This document shows, in pieces, positions 26,634 through 35,667 of a stretch of 64,000 nucleotides of DNA. Below the pieces are notes generated by a model. That model saw only the letters and a program-made list of their open reading frames with translations. It searched no databases and was not told the DNA's origin. Source of the DNA: an uncultured Lachnospiraceae bacterium (GTDB lineage: Bacteria; Bacillota; Clostridia; Lachnospirales; Lachnospiraceae); NCBI GenBank assembly GCA_902779575.1, contig CACZBW010000013.1:41649-105648 (forward strand). The letters run 5' to 3'. The position numbers were made by a program, and so were the translations under genes. The first letter of the stretch is position 1; the number at the start of each line of letters is the position of its first letter.

Positions 26634-27425
26634 ATGCAGATTTGCAGAAGGGGGAAGGGCCTGAAATGCGCAGGCTCTGTTCTGGCAGCTCTGCTGGTGC
26701 TGATGTTATCCGCACAGACGGTGTCTGCCTACAATGCAGGAAAAGCAGCGAAGTACGGGCTGATCCGGGGGGATCTGTCCACATGGACGCAGAGAGGGAG
26801 CAGTTTTTCAGAGAACCGGCAGATATCTGTCAACGGTCATTCCGCCCTCTCCAGCATGGGATGCAGCTATTACGCGACTTTTTTTATGCTCTGCAGGATG
26901 GGACTGAGGAATCCGCTCACGGATACGGCCTGGGAACTGGCGCTGGAGTGCAGGGAGAAGGGCCTGTGCCGGGACGGGACAGGATATTTTGATCCAAGGT
27001 CCATCGCGAAAGTGACAGGCGGAAGAGCCGTATTTGTGGAAGAAGGCAATTACGGCAACTATTACAGCGGGCAGAGGGGAATCGAGCGCTGCAGCAATCA
27101 TGAGGACGTCAGGGAACTGATCCGCCGTCTTATGGAGGAGAAGGGGTATTTCTGCGTCGTCTGCGTGGTCGGAACCGTGACCAATTACCAGGGCCTGGAA
27201 TATAATTCCGGCGGCCATTATATCTTTATTGATTCGCTTCTGCCGGAAGACTGGCTGATCGGGGATCCGGCGTTTCCGGGAACAAGGTGGTCGGACAACT
27301 GGGGGCGGCATGGAGGAGAAGTTGTGAAGATCTATGCCTATCAGCTTCTCGACGAGAACGGGGACCAGGTCTGGCCTTCCGAGCGGCAGTCCATGTACGT
27401 GGTCCGGAGCTTTGATGAATATTGA
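26634..27425 (+). CDS. Secreted C39-like/papain-fold cysteine peptidase
   Basis: 263-aa exported protein with a signal peptide (about 1-32, ending TVSA). The mature part has the order expected of a papain-fold C39-like peptidase: Cys in SSMGCSYYATFFMLCRMG (about residue 76), His in SGGHYIFIDS (about residue 201) and Asp in WLIGDPAF. GGGGAG precedes the ATG. No ABC transporter domain is attached, so it is not a bacteriocin-processing C39 exporter; it may be a secreted peptidase or an inactive relative. Its own promoter lies 170 bp upstream. Confidence 0.75.
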   Translation: MQICRRGKGLKCAGSVLAALLVLMLSAQTVSAYNAGKAAKYGLIRGDLSTWTQRGSSFSENRQISVNGHSALSSMGCSYYATFFMLCRMGLRNPLTDTAWELALECREKGLCRDGTGYFDPRSIAKVTGGRAVFVEEGNYGNYYSGQRGIERCSNHEDVRELIRRLMEEKGYFCVVCVVGTVTNYQGLEYNSGGHYIFIDSLLPEDWLIGDPAFPGTRWSDNWGRHGGEVVKIYAYQLLDENGDQVWPSERQSMYVVRSFDEY

Positions 27426-27587
27426 GAGTTGATGAATTGCCCTCCGCATCTTTTGCGGGGGGCTGTTATGTCCATACAGGAAAAAGGAAAACCATTCGGC
27501 AGCCGGGGCTGTCTTATCTGAGGCACGTGCAGGTACGCCGTGCGGAGAGACTTCCGGCGCTGAAGATTACGAGAGGGGACTTACATT

Positions 27588-29121
27588 ATGCCGTGCACAA
27601 CGATTCTGGTAGGAAAACTGGCAAGTTACGACGGGTCGACGATCATCGCGCGCAATGACGACGCGGGCGCGGATCATCTTATGCCGAAAAAGTGTTCCGT
27701 GATCCATCCGCAGGAGCAGCCGCGTGTATACCGCTCCGTCCTTTCCCATGTCGAGATCCCTCTGCCGGAGAATCCGATGCGCTATACCTGCGTACCGAAC
27801 GCGCTGACCGGGCAGGGCGTCTGGGCGGCGTCCGGCGTAAATGAGGCAAATGTTGCGATGACCGCAACCGAGACCATCACCTCGAACGCGCGGGTGCTGG
27901 GAGCGGACCCGCTGGTGACTTATGTTCCGGCTGAAAAAAAGCGCCTTGTCTCCGACCGGACGGGGGATATCGACCGTTCGGACGCCTCATTTCAAGAAGA
28001 TTCCTGCGCCGCGTCCGGGGCAGAAATCCCGGGCGGGATCGGGGAGGAAGATATCGTAGTCCTTGTCCTTCCCTATATCCGTTCCGCCAGAGAGGGCGTG
28101 CTCCGGCTCGGACAGCTCCTTGCGCAGTACGGGACCTATGAGATGAACGGAATCGCTTTCCAGGATTCGGACGAGATCTGGTGGCTGGAAACAATCGGCG
28201 GCCATCACTGGATCGCGAAAAGGGTTCCGGACGATCAGTATGTTGTGATTGCCCAATCAGCAGGGAATCGACGAATTCGACCTGGAGGACGCTTTCGGCG
28301 CGCAGAAGGAGCATCTCTGCTCGCCGGATCTCAGGGAATTTATTAAGGATAATTATCTGGACCTGTCGCTGGACGGGACTTTTCGCGCGCGCTATGCCTT
28401 CGGCAGCCATGATGATTCGGACCATACCTATAACACCTGCCGCGCGTGGGCGATCGAGCGCTGGCTGAACCCGCGCTCCTTCTGCTGGGACGGCCCGGAC
28501 GCGGACTACAGGCCGGATGACGATGATATTCCGTGGAGCATGCGGCCGGAACGGAAAATGACGGTTGAGGATGTGAAATATGTGCTTTCCGGCCATTACC
28601 AGGGGACGGAATATGACCCCTACGGCAAATCCGGCAAAGGAGGACTCTATCGTCCGGTCGGCGTAAACCGTACGGATTTTCTGTCCATTATCCAGATCAG
28701 GCCTTATCTGCCTGAGGCGGTCAGGGCGCTGCAGTGGATTGCATTTGCCTCCAACGTCTTTAACGCGATCGCCCCGTTCTATACGAATGTGGAGGAGCTG
28801 CCGGACTATCTGACCTTCACGGAGGATACCGTGTCCACAGACAGCTTCTACTGGAGCAGCAGGCTGATCGGGGCGCTGGCCGACGCGCATTTCGCGAAGA
28901 ACGCCATCCATATCGAGCGCTATCAGAACCTGGTGTTCAGAAGAAGCCATGAACTGGTCGCGAAGATGGACCGCGCTTATCTGCAGGAAGGGCATTCCCT
29001 GGAGGAAGCGAATCTTGAGATCGCGGATATGCTGAAAGAAGAAACTGTCAGGGCCCTGGGGAATGTACTCTTCGAATCCACCAAAGCCATGACCAACGCC
29101 TTCTCCCGCGCGGACGCGTAA
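27588..29121 (+). pseudogene. pepD: C69-family dipeptidase, split by a frameshift
   Basis: Peptidase U34/C69 (PepD, dipeptidase A) in two overlapping frames: 27588-28346 and 28249-29121. Cys3 in [10 protein letters not shown] is the family's N-terminal nucleophile, followed by [10 protein letters not shown]. Near 28247-28250 the frame shifts: the first frame ends its homology at DDQYVV and the family motif [15 protein letters not shown] resumes in the +1-shifted frame, as expected if one extra T had been inserted in GTGATTGCCC. Both halves are otherwise well conserved, so the event is recent or a sequence error. It ends 19 bp before the next gene, at the head of the unusual operon. Confidence 0.88.
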
Positions 29122-29140
29122 ATATAAAGGAATCATTTCA

Positions 29141-30004
29141 ATGACTACAGAGAAAACCAACCCGAGCCTCTCCGCTTTTCTTGAGGAGGACAGGGAACAT
29201 ATCCTGTCAGAACTGAAAGCGGATCCGTCAGAGACCCATGCAAAAGAGGTTCTGTCCAGGGAGCTGGAACGGCTCATGTACCGCGCGGCGGAAGCGGATA
29301 TGGGCGAGTCTGCCCAGAATATGCTGATCACTGTGCGCAATACCCTGCCCATCGTGGAATCTGTTTCCGATGTGGAAGAGTGGAGAAGGATTGAATCCGG
29401 AAAGCAGAAACGCAGCTTCCCGGTATTTCCCATCGTGCTTCTGGCGGCAGGCGTCGCCTTTATCCTTCTCGGAAGAGGAACCGCTCTGTCCAGCATTCTT
29501 CTTACGGCGGGCGGATGCATCGAGCTTGGAACGGGAGCTTACCTTTTCGGGAAGAGCGGCAGGAAAGAAGTTTCCGGCCGGGATAACCGTATTTCCGCGG
29601 AAGTCGAGAGGAAGTTTCTGGTGGATCCGGAAGACGCCTATCATGTGCTTGCCGCGGTAACCCTCGCGGCGGACCACAGCCTTGAGCTGGAGCGGGACCG
29701 GATGCTGCTGGAAGATTCCGCCGCAGGGACTTCAAAGACAGCGCAGCGGACGGAGATTGAGTTTTATTCAGAGCTTCTGGAATATGTCTACAGGCAGCTG
29801 AGATCTGAAAAAGACGCTGACGACGCCTGGGAACAGATCGATTATATTCGATATTATCTGCACACGACAGGGATTGACGTAACCGACTACAGTCCGGAAC
29901 ACGCGGGCTGGTTTGAACTCCTGCCGGGCGGGCAGACGCTCACGATCCGGCCGGCCCTGATCATGGACGGGACCGTGCTGAGAAAAGGAATTGCTTCCGT
30001 ATAA
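29141..30004 (+). CDS. Two-helix membrane protein of the TerB/Hsp70-like operon
   Basis: 287-aa protein I do not recognise. A cytosolic helical N-terminus (1-92) is followed by two hydrophobic helices (about 94-111 and 115-133), then a C-terminal domain of about 150 residues that contains VERKFLVDPEDAYHVLAAV, a Tyr-rich helix and a beta-like end (GGQTLTIRPALIMDG). The topology suggests both ends face the cytosol. AAAGGA precedes the ATG. It is spaced 38 bp from the Hsp70-like gene, so it is probably a dedicated membrane partner of that ATPase (inference). Confidence 0.7.
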   Translation: MTTEKTNPSLSAFLEEDREHILSELKADPSETHAKEVLSRELERLMYRAAEADMGESAQNMLITVRNTLPIVESVSDVEEWRRIESGKQKRSFPVFPIVLLAAGVAFILLGRGTALSSILLTAGGCIELGTGAYLFGKSGRKEVSGRDNRISAEVERKFLVDPEDAYHVLAAVTLAADHSLELERDRMLLEDSAAGTSKTAQRTEIEFYSELLEYVYRQLRSEKDADDAWEQIDYIRYYLHTTGIDVTDYSPEHAGWFELLPGGQTLTIRPALIMDGTVLRKGIASV

Positions 30005-30042
30005 GCGGCCGCTGTCCTGCATTTCTCTAAAAGGAAGAAAAG

Positions 30043-31956
30043 ATGGAACGTTTTTTTGGATTTGATCTGGGTGACGCGGAGAGCGCGGTGGCCAGACTTG
30101 CCAGGGAAGAAAAAGGCGAGCCGGCCATTGTGCCGGTGTGCGACGCGCCCAGTTTTATCACAGCTTATGCCAGAGCGGCGGGAGGCGGTCTTCTGATCGG
30201 GGAGAGCGCCTGCTACAGCGCGGACACGACTGTGCGGCGAATCCGTTTCAAGAGCAGGTTCCTCAGCGATCCGGACACGGAGAAGGATATACAGACCTTT
30301 GCCGCCGGAGTCCTGGGAGAACTGTATCAGTCCGGAAATCTGGTTCAGAATGAGGACTGCTGCTTTTATATCGGCTGCCCGGCAGGCTGGAACGCCGTCC
30401 AGAGGGAGCGCTACCGCGAGATTTTTGAGCGGATCGGCTATCCGCCGGTCAGGATTGTCTCGGAATCCCGTGCAGCCCTGATCTCGGCCTGCCAGTCCAG
30501 GCACCTACAGGTCGGCTATGATATCATGACCAGGCCGGTCCTTGTGGTGGACGTGGGGTCCTCCACAACCGATTTTGCCTACATCGAGGGCGGCCACGAG
30601 GTGGAACTGAAGACCGCGGGGGAGGTTGTGCTCGGCGGAGGGCTCATGGATGAGCTTCTGCTGGACTGTGCAGTCGCGGCAAGCCCGCGGGCGGATGAGA
30701 TCCGGGAGATTTTCTCTAAGAGCGAAGCCTGGAGAAATTACTGTGAATTTGCCGCAAGAAGGCTGAAAGAGAAATATTTTGCGGACGAGGCATACTGGGA
30801 GAACCAGCTCTGCAGAAAGAGCGTGGAGATTCTGTTTGACGGAAAACAGATCCGGCTGCCGATCGAAATAAACAGGGAAATCGCGGACCGCCTCCTGAAC
30901 GGACCGGTACCCGGTCTCAAAGGCGCTTCCTTCCACGATGTATTCTGCGGCAGTCTTAACCAGATCCGGGAGAAGATCGACGGGAAGATGCCGGAACTGC
31001 TTTTCCTGACAGGCGGCGTGTCAAATCTTCCGGCGATCCGTACCTGGTGCCAGGAAGCCTATCCGGATTCGGTGGTGGTGACAGGTCCGCATCCGGAATT
31101 TTCAGTCGCCAAAGGCCTTGCCTACAGCGGCCGGATTGATGAAGACATGAGGGCCTTCCGCAGGGAAGTGAGCAATCTGATTGACTCCGCCGTGGTGGAG
31201 CAGCTGGTTGAAGAACATCTGGACGAGCTCTATGACGCCGTGGTGGATGCACTGGTTGAGCCGCTCATGGAAAATGCGGTCATCAATATTTTTGACCGGT
31301 GGCGGAGCGGAGAGATCGAGCGCCTGTCGGAAATCGATGAGAAGCTGAAGGAAGAGATTGAGGATTACCTGAGAGGGCCGGAAGCCCAGAAACTGCTTGT
31401 GGGCGTAATTTCAGGCTGGCTTAAACCTGTCGCCTACGCACTGGAAGAGTATACGATGCCCATCTGCGTGAGCCATGGGATTCCCTATAAGGCTTTGAAC
31501 CTGACGACATATCTGTCCGTCTCCGATCTGGAAATCCAGATTGACGCGAGGGATATCTTCGCGGTAGATCAGTTCACCTGGATGATCAATGCGATCCTGT
31601 CCGTTATCGTGGGCCTGATCTGCGGCGGAAACGGGATTGCCCTGATTACGGGCGGCCTGAAAGGAATCCTGGCGGGAACGATCGTCTCCCTGTTTGTTCT
31701 CCTGATCGGGCAGGAGCATATCGAGGCGAAAATGATGGACATCAATCTGCCGAAGACGCTGCGGAAGCTGATTCCGAGAGGGCAGTTTGCTTCGAGAATG
31801 AAGAAGATGGCGCCGGAGGTAAAGGCCAGTTTTCATAAGAATCTGGAAAATGAAAAGACGGAGGAGATCTCCTCCCGCCTTGTCAGCGAAATCTCCGGCC
31901 AGATCGAGCAGTGCCTGACCCGGATGGCAGAGGTTGTGGAGATTCCGCTGGGGTAA
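30043..31956 (+). CDS. Hsp70/actin-fold ATPase with C-terminal membrane segment
   Basis: 637-aa protein. The N-terminal 370 residues have an Hsp70-type nucleotide-binding fold: phosphate-1 loop FFGFDLGDAES (4-14), phosphate-2 loop VVDVGSSTTDFAYIEGG with Asp170, and adenosine motif LTGGVSNLPAIR (about 322-333). There is no DnaK substrate domain. Instead the C-terminal part is a long acidic helical region (about 375-500), a hydrophobic stretch (about 510-556) able to span the membrane twice, and a basic tail. It is therefore not a general chaperone. Position between a two-helix membrane protein and a TerB-domain protein suggests a membrane-linked regulator or scaffold of this system. Confidence 0.8.
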   Translation: MERFFGFDLGDAESAVARLAREEKGEPAIVPVCDAPSFITAYARAAGGGLLIGESACYSADTTVRRIRFKSRFLSDPDTEKDIQTFAAGVLGELYQSGNLVQNEDCCFYIGCPAGWNAVQRERYREIFERIGYPPVRIVSESRAALISACQSRHLQVGYDIMTRPVLVVDVGSSTTDFAYIEGGHEVELKTAGEVVLGGGLMDELLLDCAVAASPRADEIREIFSKSEAWRNYCEFAARRLKEKYFADEAYWENQLCRKSVEILFDGKQIRLPIEINREIADRLLNGPVPGLKGASFHDVFCGSLNQIREKIDGKMPELLFLTGGVSNLPAIRTWCQEAYPDSVVVTGPHPEFSVAKGLAYSGRIDEDMRAFRREVSNLIDSAVVEQLVEEHLDELYDAVVDALVEPLMENAVINIFDRWRSGEIERLSEIDEKLKEEIEDYLRGPEAQKLLVGVISGWLKPVAYALEEYTMPICVSHGIPYKALNLTTYLSVSDLEIQIDARDIFAVDQFTWMINAILSVIVGLICGGNGIALITGGLKGILAGTIVSLFVLLIGQEHIEAKMMDINLPKTLRKLIPRGQFASRMKKMAPEVKASFHKNLENEKTEEISSRLVSEISGQIEQCLTRMAEVVEIPLG

Positions 31957-31986
31957 GAAAGCGGTGAGTGAGGAAGGAGAAGGCAG

Positions 31987-34158
31987 ATGTCAGAGGGCAA
32001 GATCTATAAAGACCAGCCGATTCCGCCGCGGCCTTCCTCATCCGGAGCCGGCCGGCAGAGTCCGGCCGGCGGGAAGCCCGGGGAGAATTCCCGGCAGGAG
32101 TCCGGGCAGGAGCGAGGAGCTTACCGGAGGCAGGGGAGAATTCTGAACAGCAGGCGCCGTACGGATCAGACCGGCGCGCCTACAAGACAGCTGGGCCGCT
32201 CTCCGTGGAATTTTATAACGGAAGAGGAACTCTTTTCCGGCTTCCGCCCCGCGGAACCCCGTACACAGTACGGCGCCGGGCGGCCGGGAAAATCTGCGCA
32301 GCAGGCCGGAAGAGGGATGCCTGTAGCGGAAAAGATCCGGAAGCTGAACAGCATGCTTTCTCCTTACCAGTACAGCTTTGAAAAAAAGAGCAGGGCTTTC
32401 CTTGAACAGGCCAGGTTTATGGCGGATTATGAGGAGGAAGTCTCCGGGCCGGGAGTGCCGGATCCCTGCTGGCCCGTGCAGCGTCATAATCTCCCGGCTT
32501 ACCAGGAGCTGAACATCTATGAGCTCAGCTCTTATTTTCGCTGGAGAACACAGATCCGGCAGCTGCTCAGAGACGGCGTGGAAGAGAAAAAGGACTGGCC
32601 GGCGGTCTGTTCCGATTTTGCCTATATCCTGCTGTTTGAGCTGATTAACAGGATCGGACCCGGCAGCCCGGAAGAAGGCCTGAAGCAGATCATAGCGCTC
32701 AACCGGATCTATGCCGGGTCGGTATCCTGGCCCTCCTCCCATGTGCACTGGTGGATTCAGGATTATATCCTCTGTTATGAAATGAGCCAGGACTACGCCG
32801 CGGAATATTTTCGGGATACGATTTATTCTTCCCGGACAGTGAATGCGCTGGCGGATCCTTTCGCCGCGACGGACAAGGAGATCCTTGCGGCTGTCGACAT
32901 GTATTCCGCCTATCATCTGAACCGCTCCGGCTTAAGAGAGCAGTTTCCCGCGGAGACGGAAGAAGCGACCGCAGCGGTGGTCAGAGCCCTGGCGGATTAT
33001 TATACAGAGAAGATGCAGGGCAGCTCGAAAGAAAGCGCACGAAGCCCCAGCAGCATGGAGACAGATCCGGCAGCCGGCATAAACAGGACCCAGAGGACCG
33101 CGTCGGATCTGTCAGTCAGCGACTGTGACAACAGAGAGGCTGCAGCAGACCTGTCAGAAGGCGCCCGCGGCACGGGAGAGGCTGCGGCAGATCCGCCGCA
33201 AAGGCATGACGGACTGGCTGTGAAAATCTTCGGGCAGAGGAGCGAATGGCCGCGCCAGATTTTCCGCGGAGCCCTCTTTGATCCTTCTCGGATTGACGAT
33301 CACCGATATGTACTGTCTCCTTCCAGGCAGTTCCGTTTTCTGAAGGGGAAATGTTATTACGACTCCTTTCCGTCAGATGTCCCTTCGGAAGGGAAACACT
33401 TTTTTGGCAGCCTGATCCGGGAAACCGACCGCAGGCTGCGTATTGCCCTGGCTTTCGGCCGCCCGCTCAAGGAGGCGCAGCTGGACCCCGGGACAGCCCC
33501 GGTGATTCAGCAGCAGATTGATCTTTTCCTCGCGAGAAAAAATGAACGGGAGAAACCGGTTCTTCAGGTTGATTTCAGCCGGCTTTCCGGAATCCGTGCG
33601 GATTCGGATTACACGGCCGGACAGCTGCTTCGCGGGATCGGAGACAATGGGGAAGAGCCTGAACAGCAGGGGGAATTGTCTCCTTCAGAGCCTGTGGATG
33701 AAAATGCCCTGCGGCCTGATTTTTCGGATGAAAGATTTTCCGGCGCAGCTGCTCCACAGACTGAGTTCGCAGAAGAAAGGCCGGCAGATCCGGTTATTCA
33801 GCGGCCTGTGATCTCAGGTTCGATGCCGGTGAAACCGGACCTGTCGCAGGATGCGTCCGCATCTGCAGCTGTTCCCCGTCCTCAGTCAGCGGACGCGAGC
33901 TTCCGGCAGGATTTTCCGATGGGAATGACAGAGGAAGAGTACAGGCTGCTGACAATGATCCTGGCCGGGGAAAATCCGGAGGAATATCTGCGGAGCAGGA
34001 GACTGCTGCAGTCTGTGCTTGTCGATTCCATTAATGAGAAATTTTACGATGAGATCGGTGACTCCGTTCTGGAAGAAGGGGACAGCGGTCCTGAGATAAT
34101 CCCGGATTACCGGGAAGAGCTGGAAGAAATAATCAATTCCTCATTGGCGGAATTCTGA
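31987..34158 (+). CDS. TerB-N/TerB-C domain protein
   Basis: 723-aa cytosolic protein. A disordered basic N-terminus (1-115) is followed by the TerB-N domain (about 120-335): the core RAFLEQARFMADYEEE, YQELNIYELSSYFRWRTQIR and FAYILLFELINRIG match the family. A low-complexity linker (about 340-400) leads to a middle region (about 405-520) and a second linker. The TerB-C end (about 640-723) has SVLVDSINEKFYDEIGDSVLEE, then GPEIIPDYREELEEI. Such proteins occur next to P-loop ATPases and superfamily-II helicases in Ter-type stress/DNA-processing modules, exactly as here. The ATG is set by AAGGAGAAGGCAG. It is probably a structural hub of the complex. Confidence 0.85.
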   Translation: MSEGKIYKDQPIPPRPSSSGAGRQSPAGGKPGENSRQESGQERGAYRRQGRILNSRRRTDQTGAPTRQLGRSPWNFITEEELFSGFRPAEPRTQYGAGRPGKSAQQAGRGMPVAEKIRKLNSMLSPYQYSFEKKSRAFLEQARFMADYEEEVSGPGVPDPCWPVQRHNLPAYQELNIYELSSYFRWRTQIRQLLRDGVEEKKDWPAVCSDFAYILLFELINRIGPGSPEEGLKQIIALNRIYAGSVSWPSSHVHWWIQDYILCYEMSQDYAAEYFRDTIYSSRTVNALADPFAATDKEILAAVDMYSAYHLNRSGLREQFPAETEEATAAVVRALADYYTEKMQGSSKESARSPSSMETDPAAGINRTQRTASDLSVSDCDNREAAADLSEGARGTGEAAADPPQRHDGLAVKIFGQRSEWPRQIFRGALFDPSRIDDHRYVLSPSRQFRFLKGKCYYDSFPSDVPSEGKHFFGSLIRETDRRLRIALAFGRPLKEAQLDPGTAPVIQQQIDLFLARKNEREKPVLQVDFSRLSGIRADSDYTAGQLLRGIGDNGEEPEQQGELSPSEPVDENALRPDFSDERFSGAAAPQTEFAEERPADPVIQRPVISGSMPVKPDLSQDASASAAVPRPQSADASFRQDFPMGMTEEEYRLLTMILAGENPEEYLRSRRLLQSVLVDSINEKFYDEIGDSVLEEGDSGPEIIPDYREELEEIINSSLAEF

Positions 34159-34162
34159 AGTC

Positions 34163-34285
34163 ACGGAAATAAAACAGCCGCTTTGCGGAGCGGATTGTTA
34201 CGGAGATAAACAGCCGCTTTGCGGAGCGGATTGTTGCGGAGATCAAACAGCCGCTTTCGGAGCGGTCTGTTTTCGGAGAGCAAAA
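34163..34285 (+). repeat. Three-copy 36-37-bp tandem repeat ahead of the ATPase gene
   Basis: Units begin with CGGAGAT-like sequence at about 34163, 34200 and 34236 and end in a fourth partial CGGAGAG at 34274. Each contains AACAGCCGCTTTGCGGAGCGG, forming a small CCGCT/AGCGG hairpin. The final partial copy serves as the ribosome-binding site of the ATPase gene, and each unit carries a similar Shine-Dalgarno-like CGGAGA element. Confidence 0.9.
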
Positions 34286-35638
34286 ATGGCAGATTATACA
34301 GATCACGATGCAGCCGCGCGCAGAAAGGTACCGCGCCGGATTGCGCAGACCGTCCTGAATTCCCTGAAGGGCGGCGTCGTGCCGAGAACGGGGCTTCCCT
34401 ATGTGACGGTCGGCAGGAAGCATGAGATTGACGCACTGCTCCATGATGTGGATATCATCGCCGAAGGAGGCGCGTCTTTCCGTTTTATCGTCGGGCGCTA
34501 CGGGAGCGGAAAAAGTTTTCTCCTCCAGACGATACGGAATTATGTGATGGAGCGGGATTTCGTCGTAGCGGACGCCGATCTTTCGCCGGAGCGCAGGCTT
34601 CAGGGAACAAGGGGTCAGGGACTTGCGACTTACCGGGAACTGATCCGGAACCTTTCTACAAAGACCCGGCCCGAGGGCGGAGCGCTCACACTGGTTCTGG
34701 ACCGATGGATTTCCTCCGTACAGGCGCAGACAGCGTCGGAGACCGGACTGGACGTACAGGAGGCTTCCTTTGCCGCTGAGGTCGACCGGAAAATTTTTGC
34801 GGTGATTCATTCTCTCAGCGAACTGGTGCACGGCTTTGATTTCGCCCGTCTCCTATCCCTCTACTATCGTTCATATCTGCACGGGGATGATGAGACCAAG
34901 GCGAAGGTGGTGAAATGGTTCCGCGGGGAATATTCCACCAAAACGGAAGCCCGGCAGGACCTGGGGGTGACAGTGATCATCACGGACGACGACTGGTATG
35001 AATACCTGAAGCTTTTTGCCAGCTTTTTCCGCCAGGCGGGTTACCGGGGCTTCATGATCTTTATCGATGAGCTTGTGAACATTTACAAGATCCCGAACAG
35101 CATCACCCGGCAGTATAATTATGAAAAAATCCTGACCATGTACAATGATACGCTTCAGGGAAAGGCGCAGTATCTGGGAATCCTGATGAGCGGGACGCCG
35201 CAGAGCGTGGAGGATACGCGCCGCGGCATTTACAGCTACGAAGCGCTCCGTTCCCGGCTGACGGAAGGCCGCTTTTCCAGAGAAGGCGCCAGAGATATGC
35301 TGGCGCCGGTCATCCGCCTGGATCCGCTTTCCCCTGAGGAAATGCTGGTCCTCACGGAAAAACTTGCGGATATGCACGCCGGCCTTTACGGTTATGAGCG
35401 GAGCATGACGCAGGAGGACCTGGCTCTGTTTCTCAGAATTGAGTACGGGAGAATCGGGGCGGATACCAATATTACGCCCAGAGAGGTAATCCGGGATTTC
35501 ATCGAGCTTCTGGACATTCTGTACCAGCATCCCGGCATCTCGGTAAACGAGCTGATGGAATCAGATGCGTTCAGCTACGCGAAATCGGATGCGGTGAGCG
35601 ATGAAGCGCTGGAAGAATTCGCGGAATTTACCTTGTGA
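34286..35638 (+). CDS. P-loop ATPase of the BrxC/BrxD (DUF2791) type
   Basis: 450-aa ATP-binding protein. Walker A is VGRYGSGKSFLLQT with Lys76; Walker B is FMIFIDELVNIY with Asp261-Glu262; sensor-like LGILMSGTPQSVEDTRRGIYSYEALRSRL (within 305-335) follows. The profile matches the BREX-type ATP-binding protein family, also found in Ter-linked DNA-processing operons. The N-terminus ARRKVPRRIAQTVLNSLKGGVVP is typical. It is probably the motor or regulator that acts with the TerB-domain protein and the helicase downstream. There is no PglZ, BrxL or methyltransferase in the window, so this is not a complete BREX locus. GGAGAG, from the last tandem repeat, precedes the ATG. Confidence 0.88.
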   Translation: MADYTDHDAAARRKVPRRIAQTVLNSLKGGVVPRTGLPYVTVGRKHEIDALLHDVDIIAEGGASFRFIVGRYGSGKSFLLQTIRNYVMERDFVVADADLSPERRLQGTRGQGLATYRELIRNLSTKTRPEGGALTLVLDRWISSVQAQTASETGLDVQEASFAAEVDRKIFAVIHSLSELVHGFDFARLLSLYYRSYLHGDDETKAKVVKWFRGEYSTKTEARQDLGVTVIITDDDWYEYLKLFASFFRQAGYRGFMIFIDELVNIYKIPNSITRQYNYEKILTMYNDTLQGKAQYLGILMSGTPQSVEDTRRGIYSYEALRSRLTEGRFSREGARDMLAPVIRLDPLSPEEMLVLTEKLADMHAGLYGYERSMTQEDLALFLRIEYGRIGADTNITPREVIRDFIELLDILYQHPGISVNELMESDAFSYAKSDAVSDEALEEFAEFTL

Positions 35639-35667
35639 AAATCATATAAAACGCTGAGGACTTGGAG

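Noticed and set aside
26634-27425. Exporter for the double-glycine peptide at 7948
   Set aside because: The protein has a C39-like fold but a signal peptide and no ABC or membrane domain, and its cysteine faces outside the cell; it cannot be a peptidase-transporter.
28240-28255. Programmed frameshift in the dipeptidase gene
   Set aside because: There is no slippery heptamer and no obvious stimulatory structure at the junction; a one-base insertion explains it.
34163-34285. A short CRISPR array
   Set aside because: The units are contiguous tandem repeats with no variable spacers and no cas genes; they are repeated spacer DNA between two genes.
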